Shown piece by piece: positions 17,137 through 27,335 of a DNA stretch of 34,793 bases. Below the pieces are notes generated by a model. The model saw nothing but the letters and a program-made list of their open reading frames with translations. It made no database searches and had not been told where the DNA came from. Numbering within the stretch: the first letter of the stretch is position 1; each line of letters opens with the position of its first letter. Source of the stretch: Candidatus Odyssella sp. (lineage in GTDB: Bacteria > Pseudomonadota > Alphaproteobacteria > Bin65); NCBI GenBank assembly GCA_016792765.1, contig JAEULD010000125.1, forward strand, positions 1 to 34,793. Direction: 5' to 3'. The position numbers and the translations under genes were made by a program.

Positions 17137-17603
17137 CAGCGGTCGACGATCATGGCCGTGTAGGTTGCGTCGGCGACGACCCGGTCGCCCACCCGGCATT
17201 CGCCGCGGAACTTCCAGACCAGCCGGCGCGCATGGATCTTCTCCACGTGGATGAAGATCTGATCGCCGGGCCGGACCGGGTGGCGGAAGCGCGCGTCTTC
17301 GATCGACATGAAGTAGACGAGCTTGCCGTGCATCGCCTCGCCGAGCGTCTCGACCACGAGCGCGCCGGCCGTCTGCGCCATCGCCTCGATCAGCAGCACG
17401 CCGGGCATGATCGGCTCGCCGGGGAAATGGCCCTGGAAATGCGGCTCGTTGACCGAGACGTTCTTGAGGCCCACGGCGCGCTCGCCCAGCACCATCTCCA
17501 CCATCCGATCCACCATCAGGAACGGATAGCGATGGGGCAACAGCGCCATCACGCGGGCGATGTCACCGCTCTTGACGGTCTGGGCCGGCGGCTCGGAAGT
17601 CAT
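17136..17603 (-). CDS. fabZ: 3-hydroxyacyl-ACP dehydratase FabZ
   Basis: A 155-residue hot-dog-fold dehydratase of type II fatty acid synthesis. The helix signature [20 protein letters not shown] (about residues 56-75) holds the catalytic His and Glu. FabZ and LpxA compete for the same 3-hydroxyacyl-ACP pool, which explains their coupling here (TGATG overlap with lpxA). The gene directly upstream is the skp-like gene, 49 bases away. In most alphaproteobacteria lpxD would stand at this junction. Confidence 0.97.
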   Translation of the reverse strand: MTSEPPAQTVKSGDIARVMALLPHRYPFLMVDRMVEMVLGERAVGLKNVSVNEPHFQGHFPGEPIMPGVLLIEAMAQTAGALVVETLGEAMHGKLVYFMSIEDARFRHPVRPGDQIFIHVEKIHARRLVWKFRGECRVGDRVVADATYTAMIVDR

Positions 17604-17652
17604 AGACGGTGCTATCGGCGGCGCCGGCCGAAGCGCGGCGCCGCCTTCCGCT

Positions 17653-18294
17653 TCAGTTGGTTTTCTTGGGTGCCGGCGCCGCCGGCGGCTTCTTGTCCGG
17701 CGCGGCCGGGGTTGCCGGCGCTTCGGGCGCGCCCGGCTCCGCCTTCGGCGGGAACTCGAACTTCACCTGCACCTGCGACTTGTCGAGCCGCTCGAGCACC
17801 TTGTCGGTGATGTCGAGCGCCGCGGCGGCATGCAGCAGCGCGCTCTTCTCGATGACGAGCGTGTAGCCCGATTCGACCGCCATCGCCTGGATGACCTTCA
17901 CGACCTCGTTGCGGAACTGGAGCTGGACCACCCGCACCGCGCGCGCCATCTGCTCCTGCCGGATCTGGGCCGTACGCCGCACCTCGGCGAAGCGCGCGTT
18001 GAGCCGCTGCAGGCGCTGGTCGTATTCCTGGCCGGTGATCTTGAGCCGGTCCTTCTCGAGCTGCTGGTATTCGCCCTGGAGCTTCTTCTGCTCGCCGGTG
18101 AAATCGGCGTCGAAGCGCTTGGCGAGCTTCTCGGCCTCTTCCTGCGCCGATTTCATGGCCTTCGCGGTCTGCGTGAGCTTGCCGCCGTCGACCACGGCGA
18201 CGACCAGCGGAGCCTTTTCGGCCTGTTGCGCGGATGCGGCCGCGGCGAGCGCCAAAGGTGCGGCCAGCGTAATGGCGGTGAGGAATCGCTTCAT
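17653..18294 (-). CDS. skp: OmpH/Skp-family periplasmic chaperone
   Basis: A 213-residue secreted protein. The signal peptide is MKRFLTAITLAAPLALAAAASA, with cleavage near residue 22. A long charged helical region (about residues 45-130, EEAEKLAKRFDADFTGEQKK and onward) fits the tentacle coiled coils of Skp. The VAVVDGGKL strand near the N-terminus and the ESGYTLVIEKSALLHA segment match the body domain. Skp holds unfolded outer membrane proteins for the BAM complex, consistent with placement 21 bases after bamA. The last ~35 residues are Pro/Ala/Lys-rich and longer than in E. coli Skp. Confidence 0.88.
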   Translation of the reverse strand: MKRFLTAITLAAPLALAAAASAQQAEKAPLVVAVVDGGKLTQTAKAMKSAQEEAEKLAKRFDADFTGEQKKLQGEYQQLEKDRLKITGQEYDQRLQRLNARFAEVRRTAQIRQEQMARAVRVVQLQFRNEVVKVIQAMAVESGYTLVIEKSALLHAAAALDITDKVLERLDKSQVQVKFEFPPKAEPGAPEAPATPAAPDKKPPAAPAPKKTN

Positions 18295-18315
18295 CGGAAC
18301 ACCTATGAGTTTGGC

Positions 18316-20604
18316 TCAGAAACGAGCGCCGAATCGGAAGTGGAAGACCTGCGTCTTGTCGCCGTCGAACTTGACGACCGGATAGCCGAGGTCGACGCGC
18401 AGCGGGCCGAACGGAGACTGCCACGAAACGCCCACGCCGGCCGCCACGCGCGGTGTCGCGCGGTTGAGCACGGGCGGACCGCTGAGGCCGTCGAGATCGA
18501 TATCGAACGAGCTGCCGACGTCGACGAAGAAGCGCCCCTGAATGCCGAACTCCTTCGGCAGTCCGAGCGGGAAACTGAGCTCCGTCGTCAACACATAGTA
18601 CTTGTTTGCGCCGAGCGCGTCTCCGGTGACGGAGTCGCGGGGCCCGACACCGCCGAACTTGAACGCGCGCAGGGAATCGCCGCCCAGAAAGAAGCGCTCG
18701 TTGAGGCGGACGCGCTGGCCGAGGCCCTCGACGATGCCCCCCTCGCCGAGCACGCTTACCACCCAGCCCGGCGTGACCGTGTAGTGATACGCGCCGCGCA
18801 GGATGCCTTTCACATAATGCAGCGAGCCCGGCGGCGCACCGTAGGCGACCGTGCTCGACACGACGAAACCTTCGGTCGGCGCGAAACGATTGTCGCGCGT
18901 GTCGTAGGTGAGCGTCGTGGCCACCTGCATCACCGTCGTCTTGCCCTCTTCGGCCTTGATGTACGACGACGCCGTCGACGAGATGTTGCGCACGCGCTTG
19001 TCGTTGACCTCGTACGAGACCGACTGCGAGAGATCCTCGGTGATGCGCCAGCCGAGCCGGAACCGGAAGCCGGTCTCGCGCGTGCCGAATCCGCCTTCCG
19101 TCGTAAAGTCGCGTTCGCGCCGGAAGACGTCGACGCCGAAGGCGAGGTTACGCTCGAGGAAATACGGCTCGGTGAAGCTGATGTCGGCGCCGATCGTTCG
19201 CTGCGAGAGGAAGAACGACGCGCCGAGATCCTGGCCGCGCCCCATGAAGTTCTTCTCGCGGATGGAGATACTGCCGAGCACGCCTTCGTCGGTGGCGAAG
19301 CCCGCGCCGATGCTGAATTCGCCGGTGGCCTTCTCCTGCACCGTGATGACGATGACCGCCTTGTCGGGCGCCGAGCCTTCGCGCGGCTGGATGTCCACCT
19401 TGTCGAAATACTCGAGGTTCACGAGCCGGCGCTGCGAGAGGCGGATGCGCTCGGCGTTGAACGCGTCGCCTTCGTTGATGCGCATCTCGCGCCGGATGAC
19501 CTCGTCGCGCGTGCGGACGTTGCCGCGAATCTCGATGCGCTCCACGAAGACCTTGGGCCCCTCGCGGACGTCGAAGGTGATGTCCACGGTCTTCTTCTCG
19601 CGATCCGGAGTCGCGATCGGATTGACCCGCACGAACGCGTATCCCATCGAGCCGGCGACGCTGGTCAGCGAATCGATCGTCGATTCGATCGCATCGCCGT
19701 CGAAACGTCGGCCTTCGCGCACGCGCAGGCCGCGCTTGAACTGGTCCGCCTGCACGCCCTTCAGGTTCGACACGACGTCGATCTTGCCGAAGCGGTACCG
19801 GTCGCCCTCGTGGATCGTGAAGGTGATGAAGAACGCCGTCTTGTCGGGCGTCAGCTCCGCCACCGCCGAGACGACGCGAATGTCGGCGAAGCCGCGCGAC
19901 AGATAGAACTTGCGGAGCTTCTCGCGGTCCGCGGCCAGCTTGTCGGCGTCGTAGACGTCTGACGTGCCGAAGAAGCGCCAGAACGCGCTCTCTTTCGTCT
20001 CGATCTCCTCGCGCAGGCTGCTGTCGGAGAAATAGCGGTTGCCGACGAAGCGGATGCGGCGGATGGCGGTGACCTCGCCCTCGTTGATCTCGAAGACGAG
20101 GTTGACGCGGTTCTGGGGCAGGTCGATGATCTTCGGCGTCACCGTCGCGCCGAACCGCCCGGTCGCGCGATAGAGCTCGAGGATGCGCTTCACCGCCGCT
20201 TCGACCGCGGCCTTGGAATAGACGGAGCGCGCGCGCAGCGGAACTTCGCTGCCGATGTCGGCGTCCTTGAGCTTGCGGTTGCCCTCGTAGGCGATGCGGT
20301 TGATGATCGGATTTTCGACGACGCGCACGACGATGGTCGCGCCCTCGCGGCGGATCGTCACGTCCGCGAACAGGCCGGTCGCGTAGAGCGCCTTCAGCGA
20401 CTGGTCGACCTTGGCCGCGTCGTAGGGCTCGCCGACCTTGATCTGCAGATAGGAGCCGACCGTTTCCGGATCGATGCGGTTCGTGCCTTCGACCGCGACG
20501 CGCTGGATCACGTCGCCGCGCCGCGCCTGGGCCTGGACCGCATCGGCGGCGCACACTTGCGCGGCCATGACGATACCGGCGGCGAACAGTCCGAAATGAC
20601 GCAC
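18316..20604 (-). CDS. bamA: Outer membrane protein assembly factor BamA
   Basis: A 762-residue Omp85 protein, the core of the BAM complex that folds outer membrane beta-barrel proteins. A signal peptide (about residues 1-27) is followed by POTRA repeats to about residue 360-400 (VAVEGTNRIDPETVGSYL is POTRA 1) and the C-terminal barrel, ending in FHFRFGARF with a terminal Phe. The GTG at 20604 is preferred as start. It has a strong GGGGGAGG ribosome binding site 4-5 bases upstream and leads straight into the signal peptide, while an earlier in-frame start would put a charged 16-residue extension before it. It lies between rseP and skp, as in many proteobacteria. Confidence 0.96.
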   Translation of the reverse strand: MRHFGLFAAGIVMAAQVCAADAVQAQARRGDVIQRVAVEGTNRIDPETVGSYLQIKVGEPYDAAKVDQSLKALYATGLFADVTIRREGATIVVRVVENPIINRIAYEGNRKLKDADIGSEVPLRARSVYSKAAVEAAVKRILELYRATGRFGATVTPKIIDLPQNRVNLVFEINEGEVTAIRRIRFVGNRYFSDSSLREEIETKESAFWRFFGTSDVYDADKLAADREKLRKFYLSRGFADIRVVSAVAELTPDKTAFFITFTIHEGDRYRFGKIDVVSNLKGVQADQFKRGLRVREGRRFDGDAIESTIDSLTSVAGSMGYAFVRVNPIATPDREKKTVDITFDVREGPKVFVERIEIRGNVRTRDEVIRREMRINEGDAFNAERIRLSQRRLVNLEYFDKVDIQPREGSAPDKAVIVITVQEKATGEFSIGAGFATDEGVLGSISIREKNFMGRGQDLGASFFLSQRTIGADISFTEPYFLERNLAFGVDVFRRERDFTTEGGFGTRETGFRFRLGWRITEDLSQSVSYEVNDKRVRNISSTASSYIKAEEGKTTVMQVATTLTYDTRDNRFAPTEGFVVSSTVAYGAPPGSLHYVKGILRGAYHYTVTPGWVVSVLGEGGIVEGLGQRVRLNERFFLGGDSLRAFKFGGVGPRDSVTGDALGANKYYVLTTELSFPLGLPKEFGIQGRFFVDVGSSFDIDLDGLSGPPVLNRATPRVAAGVGVSWQSPFGPLRVDLGYPVVKFDGDKTQVFHFRFGARF

Positions 20605-20695
20605 GTGCCTCCCCCTGCCCTCTTCGTTCCCTGCGAGCGCCCCTCGGCTCACCTACGAGCGCCGAGGCGGTTTCGTCACCCGAGCCCGCCCGCCG

Positions 20696-22117
20696 CTAGA
20701 CGAACAGGCTCCGGATCGACTCGATGACCTTGAGATGGACCAGGTCGTTCCAGGTCGCGAAGACCATGAGGGTTATTACCAGAGCCAAGCCGATACGGAA
20801 ACCATATTCCTGGGCGCGCCGGCCGAGCGGTTTTCCCCGCAGCGCCTCGAAGCCGTAGAACAGCAGATGGCCGCCGTCGAGCATCGGAACCGGGAGCAGA
20901 TTGATTATGCAAAGGTGCAGCGAGAGCACCCCCAGGAACCAGAAGAAATTGTAGAGGCCGTGCTGCGCCATGTCGCCGCTGATCTCGGCGATGCGCAGCG
21001 GACCCGAGAGGTCGCGCGTGCTGCGGGTGCCGGCGATCATCTGGCCGACCGCGGTGAACGTGGCGATCGTGAGACCGTAGGTTTCGCGCACCGCCTGCAC
21101 GAACGAATCGCCGATGCCGTGCTGCTTGCGGAACGCGGCCTGCGGCGCGACGCCGATCACGCCGCCGACCTTGACGGTATTGCCGTCCTTGTCCTTGCCG
21201 GTCTGCCATTTGGGCGTGACGACGAGGGAAACGTCGCGCTCGCCGCGCCGCACGACGAATTCGAGCGGAACTTCGGCGTTCGCGCTGACGATCCGGCGCA
21301 CGTCGTCGAAGGTTTCGATCGGCTGCCCCTTGATCTTCAGGAAGACGTCGCCCGGCTCCAGTCCCGCGGCCTCGGCGGCGCCGCTTGCGATGACCCGCCC
21401 CACCACCGGCGCCACGAACGGGCCGGCGCCGAGCTCGCCGAACGGCGCCTGGTTGCCGCGCTTGTCGGTGATGATGCGGACGCCGACATCGACGTCGACG
21501 CCGCGGCGCTCGCCGTTGCGCTCGACGACCATCGTCACGCGCTCGCCGGGCCGGATCGCCAGCGCCTGCACGATCTCTTCGAAGCGCTCGACGTCGTGCC
21601 CGGCGACCTGGAGGATCTTGTCGCCGGTCTTGATGCCCGCCTTCTCGGCCGGGCCGCCCGCCGTCACCGAGCCGATGATCGCCGGGCTGAACGACTGGCC
21701 CGCCGTGGCGAACAGGATGCCGAGGACCAGGATCGCGAACAGATAGTTGACGAAAGGACCCGCGAAGACGATCGCGGCGCGCTGGCCGAGGCGCTTGTGC
21801 TGGAACGAGACCGCCTTCTCGGCGGGCGTCAGCCCCACCTCGTTGCCGTCGGCGTCGACCTCGCGCTCCGACTCGCCGAACATCTTGACGTAGCCGCCGA
21901 GCGGGATCGCCGCGAACCGCCAGCGCGTTCCGTGACGGTCGGTCCAGCCGAACAATTCCGGCCCGAACCCGATCGAGAACGCCTCGACGCGGACGCCGGC
22001 GCGCCGCGCGATGTAATAGTGGCCCATCTCGTGGACGAAGACGAGAATCGTCAAGATGACGAGAAATGGAAGGACGTAGTTCCAGAGCGGATTCAGGAAC
22101 TCCATGGCATTAACCAT
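20696..22117 (-). CDS. rseP: Site-2 protease RseP/MucP
   Basis: A 473-residue intramembrane zinc metalloprotease that cleaves anti-sigma factors in envelope stress signalling and clears signal peptides. HEMGH (residues 29-33, in LVFVHEMGHYYIARR) is the zinc-binding motif and PMLDGGH near residue 418 holds the third ligand. Two PDZ domains lie between (about residues 135-225 and 230-310; IIGSVTAGGPAEKAGIKTGD and VIASGAAEAAGLEPGD). Four membrane segments are expected. The ATG at 22117 has AAAAGG upstream; a second Met at 22106 is also possible. The stop lies 91 bases before bamA. Neighbouring bamA and skp suggest a shared envelope function. Confidence 0.96.
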   Translation of the reverse strand: MVNAMEFLNPLWNYVLPFLVILTILVFVHEMGHYYIARRAGVRVEAFSIGFGPELFGWTDRHGTRWRFAAIPLGGYVKMFGESEREVDADGNEVGLTPAEKAVSFQHKRLGQRAAIVFAGPFVNYLFAILVLGILFATAGQSFSPAIIGSVTAGGPAEKAGIKTGDKILQVAGHDVERFEEIVQALAIRPGERVTMVVERNGERRGVDVDVGVRIITDKRGNQAPFGELGAGPFVAPVVGRVIASGAAEAAGLEPGDVFLKIKGQPIETFDDVRRIVSANAEVPLEFVVRRGERDVSLVVTPKWQTGKDKDGNTVKVGGVIGVAPQAAFRKQHGIGDSFVQAVRETYGLTIATFTAVGQMIAGTRSTRDLSGPLRIAEISGDMAQHGLYNFFWFLGVLSLHLCIINLLPVPMLDGGHLLFYGFEALRGKPLGRRAQEYGFRIGLALVITLMVFATWNDLVHLKVIESIRSLFV

Positions 22118-22166
22118 CGCGCCTTTTCTCGGACTCGCTCAGTCTAGGGGAGGCAAGTCCAAGTAA

Positions 22167-23357
22167 TCAATTGATAACTCTGTTTCGCGCAATGATTTCA
22201 CCGGCGATCGCGCGCGCCTCCCGGTCGATCTCGGCCACCACGTCGAGATCGTCGATCGCGACGCACGGGATGCGGTCGAGGGTTTCGCCCACGATTTTGG
22301 CAATATCGAGGAAGCCGATCTGGCGATCGAGGAAGGCGTGCACCGCCACTTCGTTGGCGGCGTTCAGCACGGTGGGCGCCGAGCCGCCCGCCTCCAGCGC
22401 CGCACGCGCCAGCCGCAGCGCCGGGAACCGCTCGTAATCCGGCCGCTCGAAGGTGAGCTGGCCCACGGCGGCCAGATCGAGGCGCGGCGACGGCGCGGCG
22501 ATGCGCTTCGGCCAGCCCATCGCATAGGCGATCGGCGTCCGCATGTCGGGCGTGCCGAGCTGCGCCAGCACCGAGCCGTCGATGTATTCCACCATCGAGT
22601 GGATCACGGACTGCGGATGGACGATGACGTCGACCTGGTCCTTGCGGACCGGGAACAGGTAGAACGCCTCGATCACTTCGAGGCCCTTGTTCATCAGCGT
22701 CGCGGAATCGACCGAGATCTTGGCGCCCATGCGCCAGTTGGGATGGGCGACCGCCTGCTCCGGCGTCATCCCGCGCATCTCGTCGAGGCTCTTGGTGCGG
22801 AACGGCCCGCCCGAGGCCGTGAGGATGATGCGCGCCACGCGGTCGGACTGCGCGAAGTCGAACACCTGGAACACGGCATTGTGCTCCGAATCGACCGGCA
22901 GCAGCGTCGCGCGCTTGGCCTTCACCTCGCGCAGCACGAGCTCGCCCGCGCAGACCAGAGTCTCCTTGTTCGCGAGCGCGACGATGGCGCCCTGGCGCAC
23001 GCCGGCCAGAGTCGGCGCGAGCCCGGCCGCGCCGACGATGCCGGCCATCATCCAGTCCACCGGCCGGGTCGCGGCCTCCACGACCGCGGCCGCGCCCGCC
23101 GCCACCTCGATGTTCGTGCCCGACAGCGCCTCGCGCAGCGCGTGATACCGGCTCGCGTCGGCGACCACGGCGATGCGCGGGCGCAGCCGGCGGGCCTGCT
23201 CGGCGAGCAGCGTCACGTTGCGGTTGGCGGTCAGCGCCTCGACGCAATAACCCTCGGGCTCGCGCTCGACGAGGTCGATCGTGTTGCAGCCGATCGATCC
23301 GGTGGAACCCAGGATCGTGATTCGGCGCGGGCCGTTCTCGGTCGCAGTCAGAGCCAT
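22167..23357 (-). CDS. dxr: 1-deoxy-D-xylulose 5-phosphate reductoisomerase
   Basis: A 396-residue enzyme of the MEP isoprenoid pathway that makes 2-C-methylerythritol 4-phosphate with NADPH. The GSTGSIG nucleotide-binding loop is near residues 16-22. The catalytic region has [35 protein letters not shown] and [13 protein letters not shown], all intact. The ATG at 23357 overlaps the cdsA stop by 10 bases. Along with uppS it places isoprenoid supply and undecaprenyl synthesis in the same transcription unit. Confidence 0.97.
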   Translation of the reverse strand: MALTATENGPRRITILGSTGSIGCNTIDLVEREPEGYCVEALTANRNVTLLAEQARRLRPRIAVVADASRYHALREALSGTNIEVAAGAAAVVEAATRPVDWMMAGIVGAAGLAPTLAGVRQGAIVALANKETLVCAGELVLREVKAKRATLLPVDSEHNAVFQVFDFAQSDRVARIILTASGGPFRTKSLDEMRGMTPEQAVAHPNWRMGAKISVDSATLMNKGLEVIEAFYLFPVRKDQVDVIVHPQSVIHSMVEYIDGSVLAQLGTPDMRTPIAYAMGWPKRIAAPSPRLDLAAVGQLTFERPDYERFPALRLARAALEAGGSAPTVLNAANEVAVHAFLDRQIGFLDIAKIVGETLDRIPCVAIDDLDVVAEIDREARAIAGEIIARNRVIN

Positions 23358-24196
23358 GGACGCGGATCCCCTCCGGCGGACCAGATCAATACCGCGGCTC
23401 CCGTCAGCGCGGCCACGATCCCGTCGAGCCGGTCCATCATGCCGCCATGCCCGGGCAGGATGCCGCTGGCATCCTTGACCTTGAACGCCCGCTTCACGCC
23501 GGATTCGAACAGGTCGCCGAACTCCGAGATCACCGCGAACGCGAGCGCGGCGGCGGCCAGCACGAGCGGCCGCGCCAGGCCCAGTGCAAGACCGAGTGCG
23601 AGCCCGACCGCCATCGCCGCCGCGACCCCGCCGACGGCGCCGGACCACGTCTTGCCCGGGCTGATGCGCGGCGCGAGCTTCGGGCCCTTGAGCGTGCGGC
23701 CGACGAAAAAGGCGCCGATATCGCAGGCGATCACGACGCAGACGATCCAGATCACCAGCTCGCGGCCGATCTCGGGCCGCGCGTAGAGCCAGAGCAGCGA
23801 GAGCGCCGGCACGCCGATATAGGCCGCGCCCGCGGCGATCGGCAGCGCGTGCTCGCGCGCATGGAACCGCGCGGCGGCATAGACGAGGGGGATCGCGGCG
23901 GCGACGATGCCATAGGCCCAGGCGTACCGCCCGAACGCGGCCGCGGCGACGGCGCCGACCAGCAACGCCGCCATCGCCGCGCCGGCCGCGCCGAATTTCC
24001 GCGCGCCGGTCACGCGCACCCATTCCCACGACATCACCGCGGCGACGATGCCGACGAAGACCGTGAGATAGGGCGGCCCGGCGACGACCGCCGCCGCCGC
24101 GGGCACGGCCAGGGCGATCGCGGTTATCGTCCGCTGCGCGACTTCGCTAGGCACCCAGGCGTCCTCTGCTGCTGCCGCCGTACCGCCGGCCGTCAT
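23348..24196 (-). CDS. cdsA: Phosphatidate cytidylyltransferase CdsA
   Basis: A 282-residue inner-membrane enzyme producing CDP-diacylglycerol from phosphatidate and CTP. Multiple hydrophobic helices are present. The C-terminal signature [20 protein letters not shown] followed by GGMMDRLDG (about residues 230-258) matches the CdsA pattern completely. The ATG at 24196 overlaps the uppS stop (TGATG). Its product feeds phospholipid synthesis and could also serve the CDP-alcohol transferase found at 11.5-12.7 kb. Confidence 0.96.
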   Translation of the reverse strand: MTAGGTAAAAEDAWVPSEVAQRTITAIALAVPAAAAVVAGPPYLTVFVGIVAAVMSWEWVRVTGARKFGAAGAAMAALLVGAVAAAAFGRYAWAYGIVAAAIPLVYAAARFHAREHALPIAAGAAYIGVPALSLLWLYARPEIGRELVIWIVCVVIACDIGAFFVGRTLKGPKLAPRISPGKTWSGAVGGVAAAMAVGLALGLALGLARPLVLAAAALAFAVISEFGDLFESGVKRAFKVKDASGILPGHGGMMDRLDGIVAALTGAAVLIWSAGGDPRPWL

Positions 24197-24933
24197 CAAG
24201 CGACCGCCGTGCCGTAACGCCGCTCGCGGCGCTGAAACTCCTCGACCGCGCGCCGCAGATTGTCGCGCCCGAAGTCCGGCCACAGGCAGTCGTCGAACAC
24301 AAGCTCCGAATAGGCGCTCTGCCAGAGCAGGAAATTGCTGATGCGCTGCTCGCCGCTGGTTCGGATGATGAGATCGGGGTCCGGCAGGCCGAGCGTGAAC
24401 AGCCTGGACTCGAGCGCCGCCTCGTCGACCGCCGCGGGCGCGAGACGGCCGGCCGCGACGTCGGCGGCGATCATGCGCACCGCGCGCAGGATTTCGTCGC
24501 GGCCGCCATAGGACAGCGCGATCGTCAGGTTGAGCTTCGCGTTCGCGCGCGTGCGCTCTTCGGCTTCTTCGATGAGCCGCACGATGTCGGACGAGAGCCG
24601 CCCGCGGTCGCCGATGCTGCGCAGGCGCACGCCCTGCCGGTGCAGCTCCGCGATCTCGCTGCGCAGATAGAAACGCAGCAGGCCCATGAGATCGTGGACC
24701 TCCGGCGGCGGCCGGTTCCAGTTCTCCGACGAGAATCCGTAGAGCGTGAGATAGCCGATCCCGAGATCGACCGCGGCCTTCACGGTCTCGCGCACCGCCT
24801 CGACGCCGCGCCGGTGCCCCGCCGTCCGCGGCAGGCCGCGCAGCTTCGCCCAGCGGCCGTTGCCGTCCATGATGATCGCGACATGCGCGGGCGCTGGCCG
24901 CGGCGTCGCCGGGACTGGGAGGGGGGCTTCCAT
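24196..24933 (-). CDS. uppS: Isoprenyl transferase (undecaprenyl diphosphate synthase)
   Basis: A 245-residue cis-prenyltransferase making the C55 lipid carrier for peptidoglycan and surface polysaccharides. [11 protein letters not shown] (residues 20-30) holds the catalytic Asp, YGFSSENW follows near residue 65, and [19 protein letters not shown] (near residues 190-208) binds pyrophosphate. The N-terminal ~15 residues are Pro/Ala-rich. The stop is coupled to cdsA, and frr ends 6 bases upstream. Confidence 0.97.
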   Translation of the reverse strand: MEAPLPVPATPRPAPAHVAIIMDGNGRWAKLRGLPRTAGHRRGVEAVRETVKAAVDLGIGYLTLYGFSSENWNRPPPEVHDLMGLLRFYLRSEIAELHRQGVRLRSIGDRGRLSSDIVRLIEEAEERTRANAKLNLTIALSYGGRDEILRAVRMIAADVAAGRLAPAAVDEAALESRLFTLGLPDPDLIIRTSGEQRISNFLLWQSAYSELVFDDCLWPDFGRDNLRRAVEEFQRRERRYGTAVA

Positions 24934-24939
24934 CGCGCG

Positions 24940-25497
24940 TCAGACGTGCATGACTTCCTTTTCTTTGGCCGCCAGCAGCTCGTCGATCTTCTTGATGTGC
25001 CCGTCCGTGGTCTTCTGGATCTCGTCGGTGCCGCGCTTGTGGTCGTCCTGCGAGATCTTGTGGTCCTTCTCGAGCTTCTTGAGCGCTTCCATGCCGTCGC
25101 GGCGCACGTTGCGCACGGCGACCTTGGCCTGCTCGGCGTATTTGTGCGCGACCTTGACCAGCTCCTTGCGGCGGTCCTCGGTCAGCTCCGGGAGCCGGAC
25201 GCGGATCACCTGCCCCTCCGCCTGCGGATTGACGCCGAGATTGGCGTCGCGGATCGCCTTCTCCACCGCGGCCGTCATGCCCCGGTCCCACACCTGCACG
25301 GAGAGCATCCGCGGCTCGGGCACGGACACCGTGGCGAGCTGGTTGAGATGCATGGTCTGGCCGTAGGCGTTGACCGTGATCGGCTCCAAGAGGTTCGCGG
25401 AAGCGCGGCCGGTGCGCAGGCCCGCCAGCTCCTTCTTGAAGGTTTCGAGGGCGCCGTCCATGCGCCGGTCGATGTCCTGCTTCAGCTTTGCGTCCAT
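24940..25497 (-). CDS. frr: Ribosome recycling factor
   Basis: A 185-residue protein, the standard RRF length, that splits post-termination ribosomes together with [20 protein letters not shown] near residues 24-40, the [12 protein letters not shown] block and the helical [14 protein letters not shown] (near residues 105-118) are typical. The ATG at 25497 overlaps the pyrH stop (TGATG), the usual pyrH-frr coupling. Confidence 0.97.
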   Translation of the reverse strand: MDAKLKQDIDRRMDGALETFKKELAGLRTGRASANLLEPITVNAYGQTMHLNQLATVSVPEPRMLSVQVWDRGMTAAVEKAIRDANLGVNPQAEGQVIRVRLPELTEDRRKELVKVAHKYAEQAKVAVRNVRRDGMEALKKLEKDHKISQDDHKRGTDEIQKTTDGHIKKIDELLAAKEKEVMHV

Positions 25498-26225
25498 CAG
25501 CGTGCCTCGTCTGTGATGACCGTGAAGCTCCCTTTGCCCTGCAACACGGCGGCGATGCTGCCCGGATTTTGTATCGAAAACACCAAGATCGGAATGCGAT
25601 TCTCGCGCGCCAGGGAGATGGCGGCGGCATCCATGACCTTGAGATCCTTGGCCAGCACGTCGTGGAAGGTGAGCCGGTCGAACTTCTTGGCGTTCTTGTT
25701 CTTGACCGGATCGGCGTCGAACACGCCGTCCACCTTGGTGCCCTTCAGCAGCGCGTCGCAGTTCATCTCGGAGGCGCGCAGCGCGGCCGCCGTGTCGGTC
25801 GTGAAGAACGGATTGCCGGTGCCGGCGGCGAAGATCACGACGCGGCCCTTTTCGAGATGCCGCACGGCGCGGCGCCGGATGTAGGGCTCCGACACCGTGG
25901 ACATCGGGATCGCCGAGAGCACGCGCGTGCTGACGCCGAGCCGCTCGAGCGCGCCCTGGAGCGCCAGCGAGTTCATCACCGTCGCCAGCATGCCGATGTA
26001 GTCGCCGGTGGCGCGGTCGATGCCCTGCGTCGCCGACTGGATGCCGCGGAAAATGTTGCCGCCCCCCACCACGACGCACACCTCGGCGCCGAGCGCGTGC
26101 ACCGACTTGATCTCGGCCGCGATGCGGTCGAGGACGTTCTTGTCGAGACCGTATTCGCGCTCGCCCATGAGCGCCTCGCCGGACACTTTCAGCAGCACCC
26201 GGCGGTATTTCAATCCTGCACTCAT
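25497..26225 (-). CDS. pyrH: Uridylate kinase
   Basis: A 242-residue amino acid kinase-fold UMP kinase. [11 protein letters not shown] (near residues 10-20) and [11 protein letters not shown] (near residues 52-62) form the phosphate-binding loops. [16 protein letters not shown] and [19 protein letters not shown] are characteristic of PyrH. The ATG at 26225 is chosen; a longer frame from 26264 adds a Pro/Arg-rich stretch not expected in the family. It is separated from tsf by 129 bases with two strong hairpins, so it may have its own promoter or be attenuated. Confidence 0.97.
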   Translation of the reverse strand: MSAGLKYRRVLLKVSGEALMGEREYGLDKNVLDRIAAEIKSVHALGAEVCVVVGGGNIFRGIQSATQGIDRATGDYIGMLATVMNSLALQGALERLGVSTRVLSAIPMSTVSEPYIRRRAVRHLEKGRVVIFAAGTGNPFFTTDTAAALRASEMNCDALLKGTKVDGVFDADPVKNKNAKKFDRLTFHDVLAKDLKVMDAAAISLARENRIPILVFSIQNPGSIAAVLQGKGSFTVITDEAR

Positions 26226-26294
26226 GCGTTCGGTTGGCCTTCGCGGGCTCTGGGGTTGCCGCATTTGGCGCCGCGCGCCCCCGGCCCGTCAAGG

Positions 26295-26337
26295 CCGCTG
26301 CCAAGCGGCAGCGGGCGCCGCCGCGAGTGCGGCGGCG
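26295..26337 (-). terminator. Two tandem hairpins between tsf and pyrH
   Basis: Reading in the direction of transcription (minus strand), a 9-bp stem (26316-26324 with 26329-26337, loop GAGT in plus-strand orientation) is followed at once by an 8-bp stem (26295-26302 with 26307-26314). Both are GC-only or nearly so. There is no T-run, so this is more likely an attenuator, processing site or Rho-assisted terminator than a classical intrinsic terminator. Confidence 0.5.
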
Positions 26338-26354
26338 GGCCGCGGGTTTGTCGT

Positions 26355-27290
26355 CTAGGCCTTGCCGGTGCCGGCGGCGGCGGCGACCTCGGCGGCGAAG
26401 TCGTCCTGCCGCTTCTCGATGCCTTCGCCGAGCTGATAGCGGGCGATCGCGGCGACCTCGACCGGCGCGCCGATCTCCTTGGCCGCGGCCTCGACCACCT
26501 TGCCCACCTTCTTGTCGGGGTCGATGACGTAGACCTGCTCGAGCAGCACGACCTCCTCGTAGAACTTGCGCAGGCGGCCTTCGACCATCTTGGCGATGAT
26601 CTCGGCCGGCTTGCCGGAGCCCGCCGCCTGCTCGGTGAGGATCTTGCGCTCGTTGTCGATCAGCTTCGGGTCGAGCTCGGCCGTGCGCACGGAGCGCGGG
26701 TTCGCCGCGGCCACGTGCATCGCGAGCTGGCGGCCGAGCGCCGCGAGCTTCGCGGCGTCCCCGCTGCTCTTGAGCGCCACCAGCACGCCGATCTTGCCGA
26801 GGCCGGGCGCCACCTGGTTGTGGATGTAGCTGGCGACCACGCCCGGCGAGACCGAGACGGTCTGCGCGCGGCGGATCGACATGTTCTCGCCGATCGTGGC
26901 GACGAGGTGCGTCAGCTCCTCGCCGACCGTGCGGCTGCCGCCCGGAAACGGCCGTGCCTTGAGCTTTTCGACGTCGCCGCCCACCGCCAGCGCTTCCTTG
27001 GCCGCCTTGGCGGTGAAGTTCTGGAACTGGTCGTTGCGCGCGACGAAATCGGTCTCGGTATTGACCTCGATGACGACGCCGCTTCCGCCTTCGGCCGCGA
27101 CGCCGATGAGGCCCTCGGCCGCGATGCGCCCGGCCTTCTTCGCCGCGGCGGCGAGGCCCTTCTTGCGCAGCCAATCGGCCGCCTGCTCGATGTCGCCGCC
27201 CGCCTCGGCGAGCGCCTTCTTGCAGTCCATCATGCCGGCGCCGGTGCGCTCGCGCAGTTCTTTGACCAGGGAAGCGGAGATGTCCGCCAT
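26355..27290 (-). CDS. tsf: Elongation factor Ts
   Basis: A 311-residue guanine-nucleotide exchange factor for EF-Tu. The N-terminal UBA-like domain carries the signature [16 protein letters not shown] (residues 12-27), and [13 protein letters not shown] (near residues 76-88) is the second conserved block. The two core dimerisation subdomains follow, with full length for the alphaproteobacterial form. It lies 45 bases after rpsB, the almost universal rpsB-tsf pair. Confidence 0.98.
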   Translation of the reverse strand: MADISASLVKELRERTGAGMMDCKKALAEAGGDIEQAADWLRKKGLAAAAKKAGRIAAEGLIGVAAEGGSGVVIEVNTETDFVARNDQFQNFTAKAAKEALAVGGDVEKLKARPFPGGSRTVGEELTHLVATIGENMSIRRAQTVSVSPGVVASYIHNQVAPGLGKIGVLVALKSSGDAAKLAALGRQLAMHVAAANPRSVRTAELDPKLIDNERKILTEQAAGSGKPAEIIAKMVEGRLRKFYEEVVLLEQVYVIDPDKKVGKVVEAAAKEIGAPVEVAAIARYQLGEGIEKRQDDFAAEVAAAAGTGKA

Positions 27291-27335
27291 GGCGAATTCC
27301 TTTCGGGGATAACGGACGAGGAGCGTCGGGCGGCC

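Noticed and set aside
17560-19962. Long plus-strand frame opposite skp and bamA
   Set aside because: The composition is Arg/Ala/Asp/His-rich without domain motifs. The minus strand holds clear skp and bamA.
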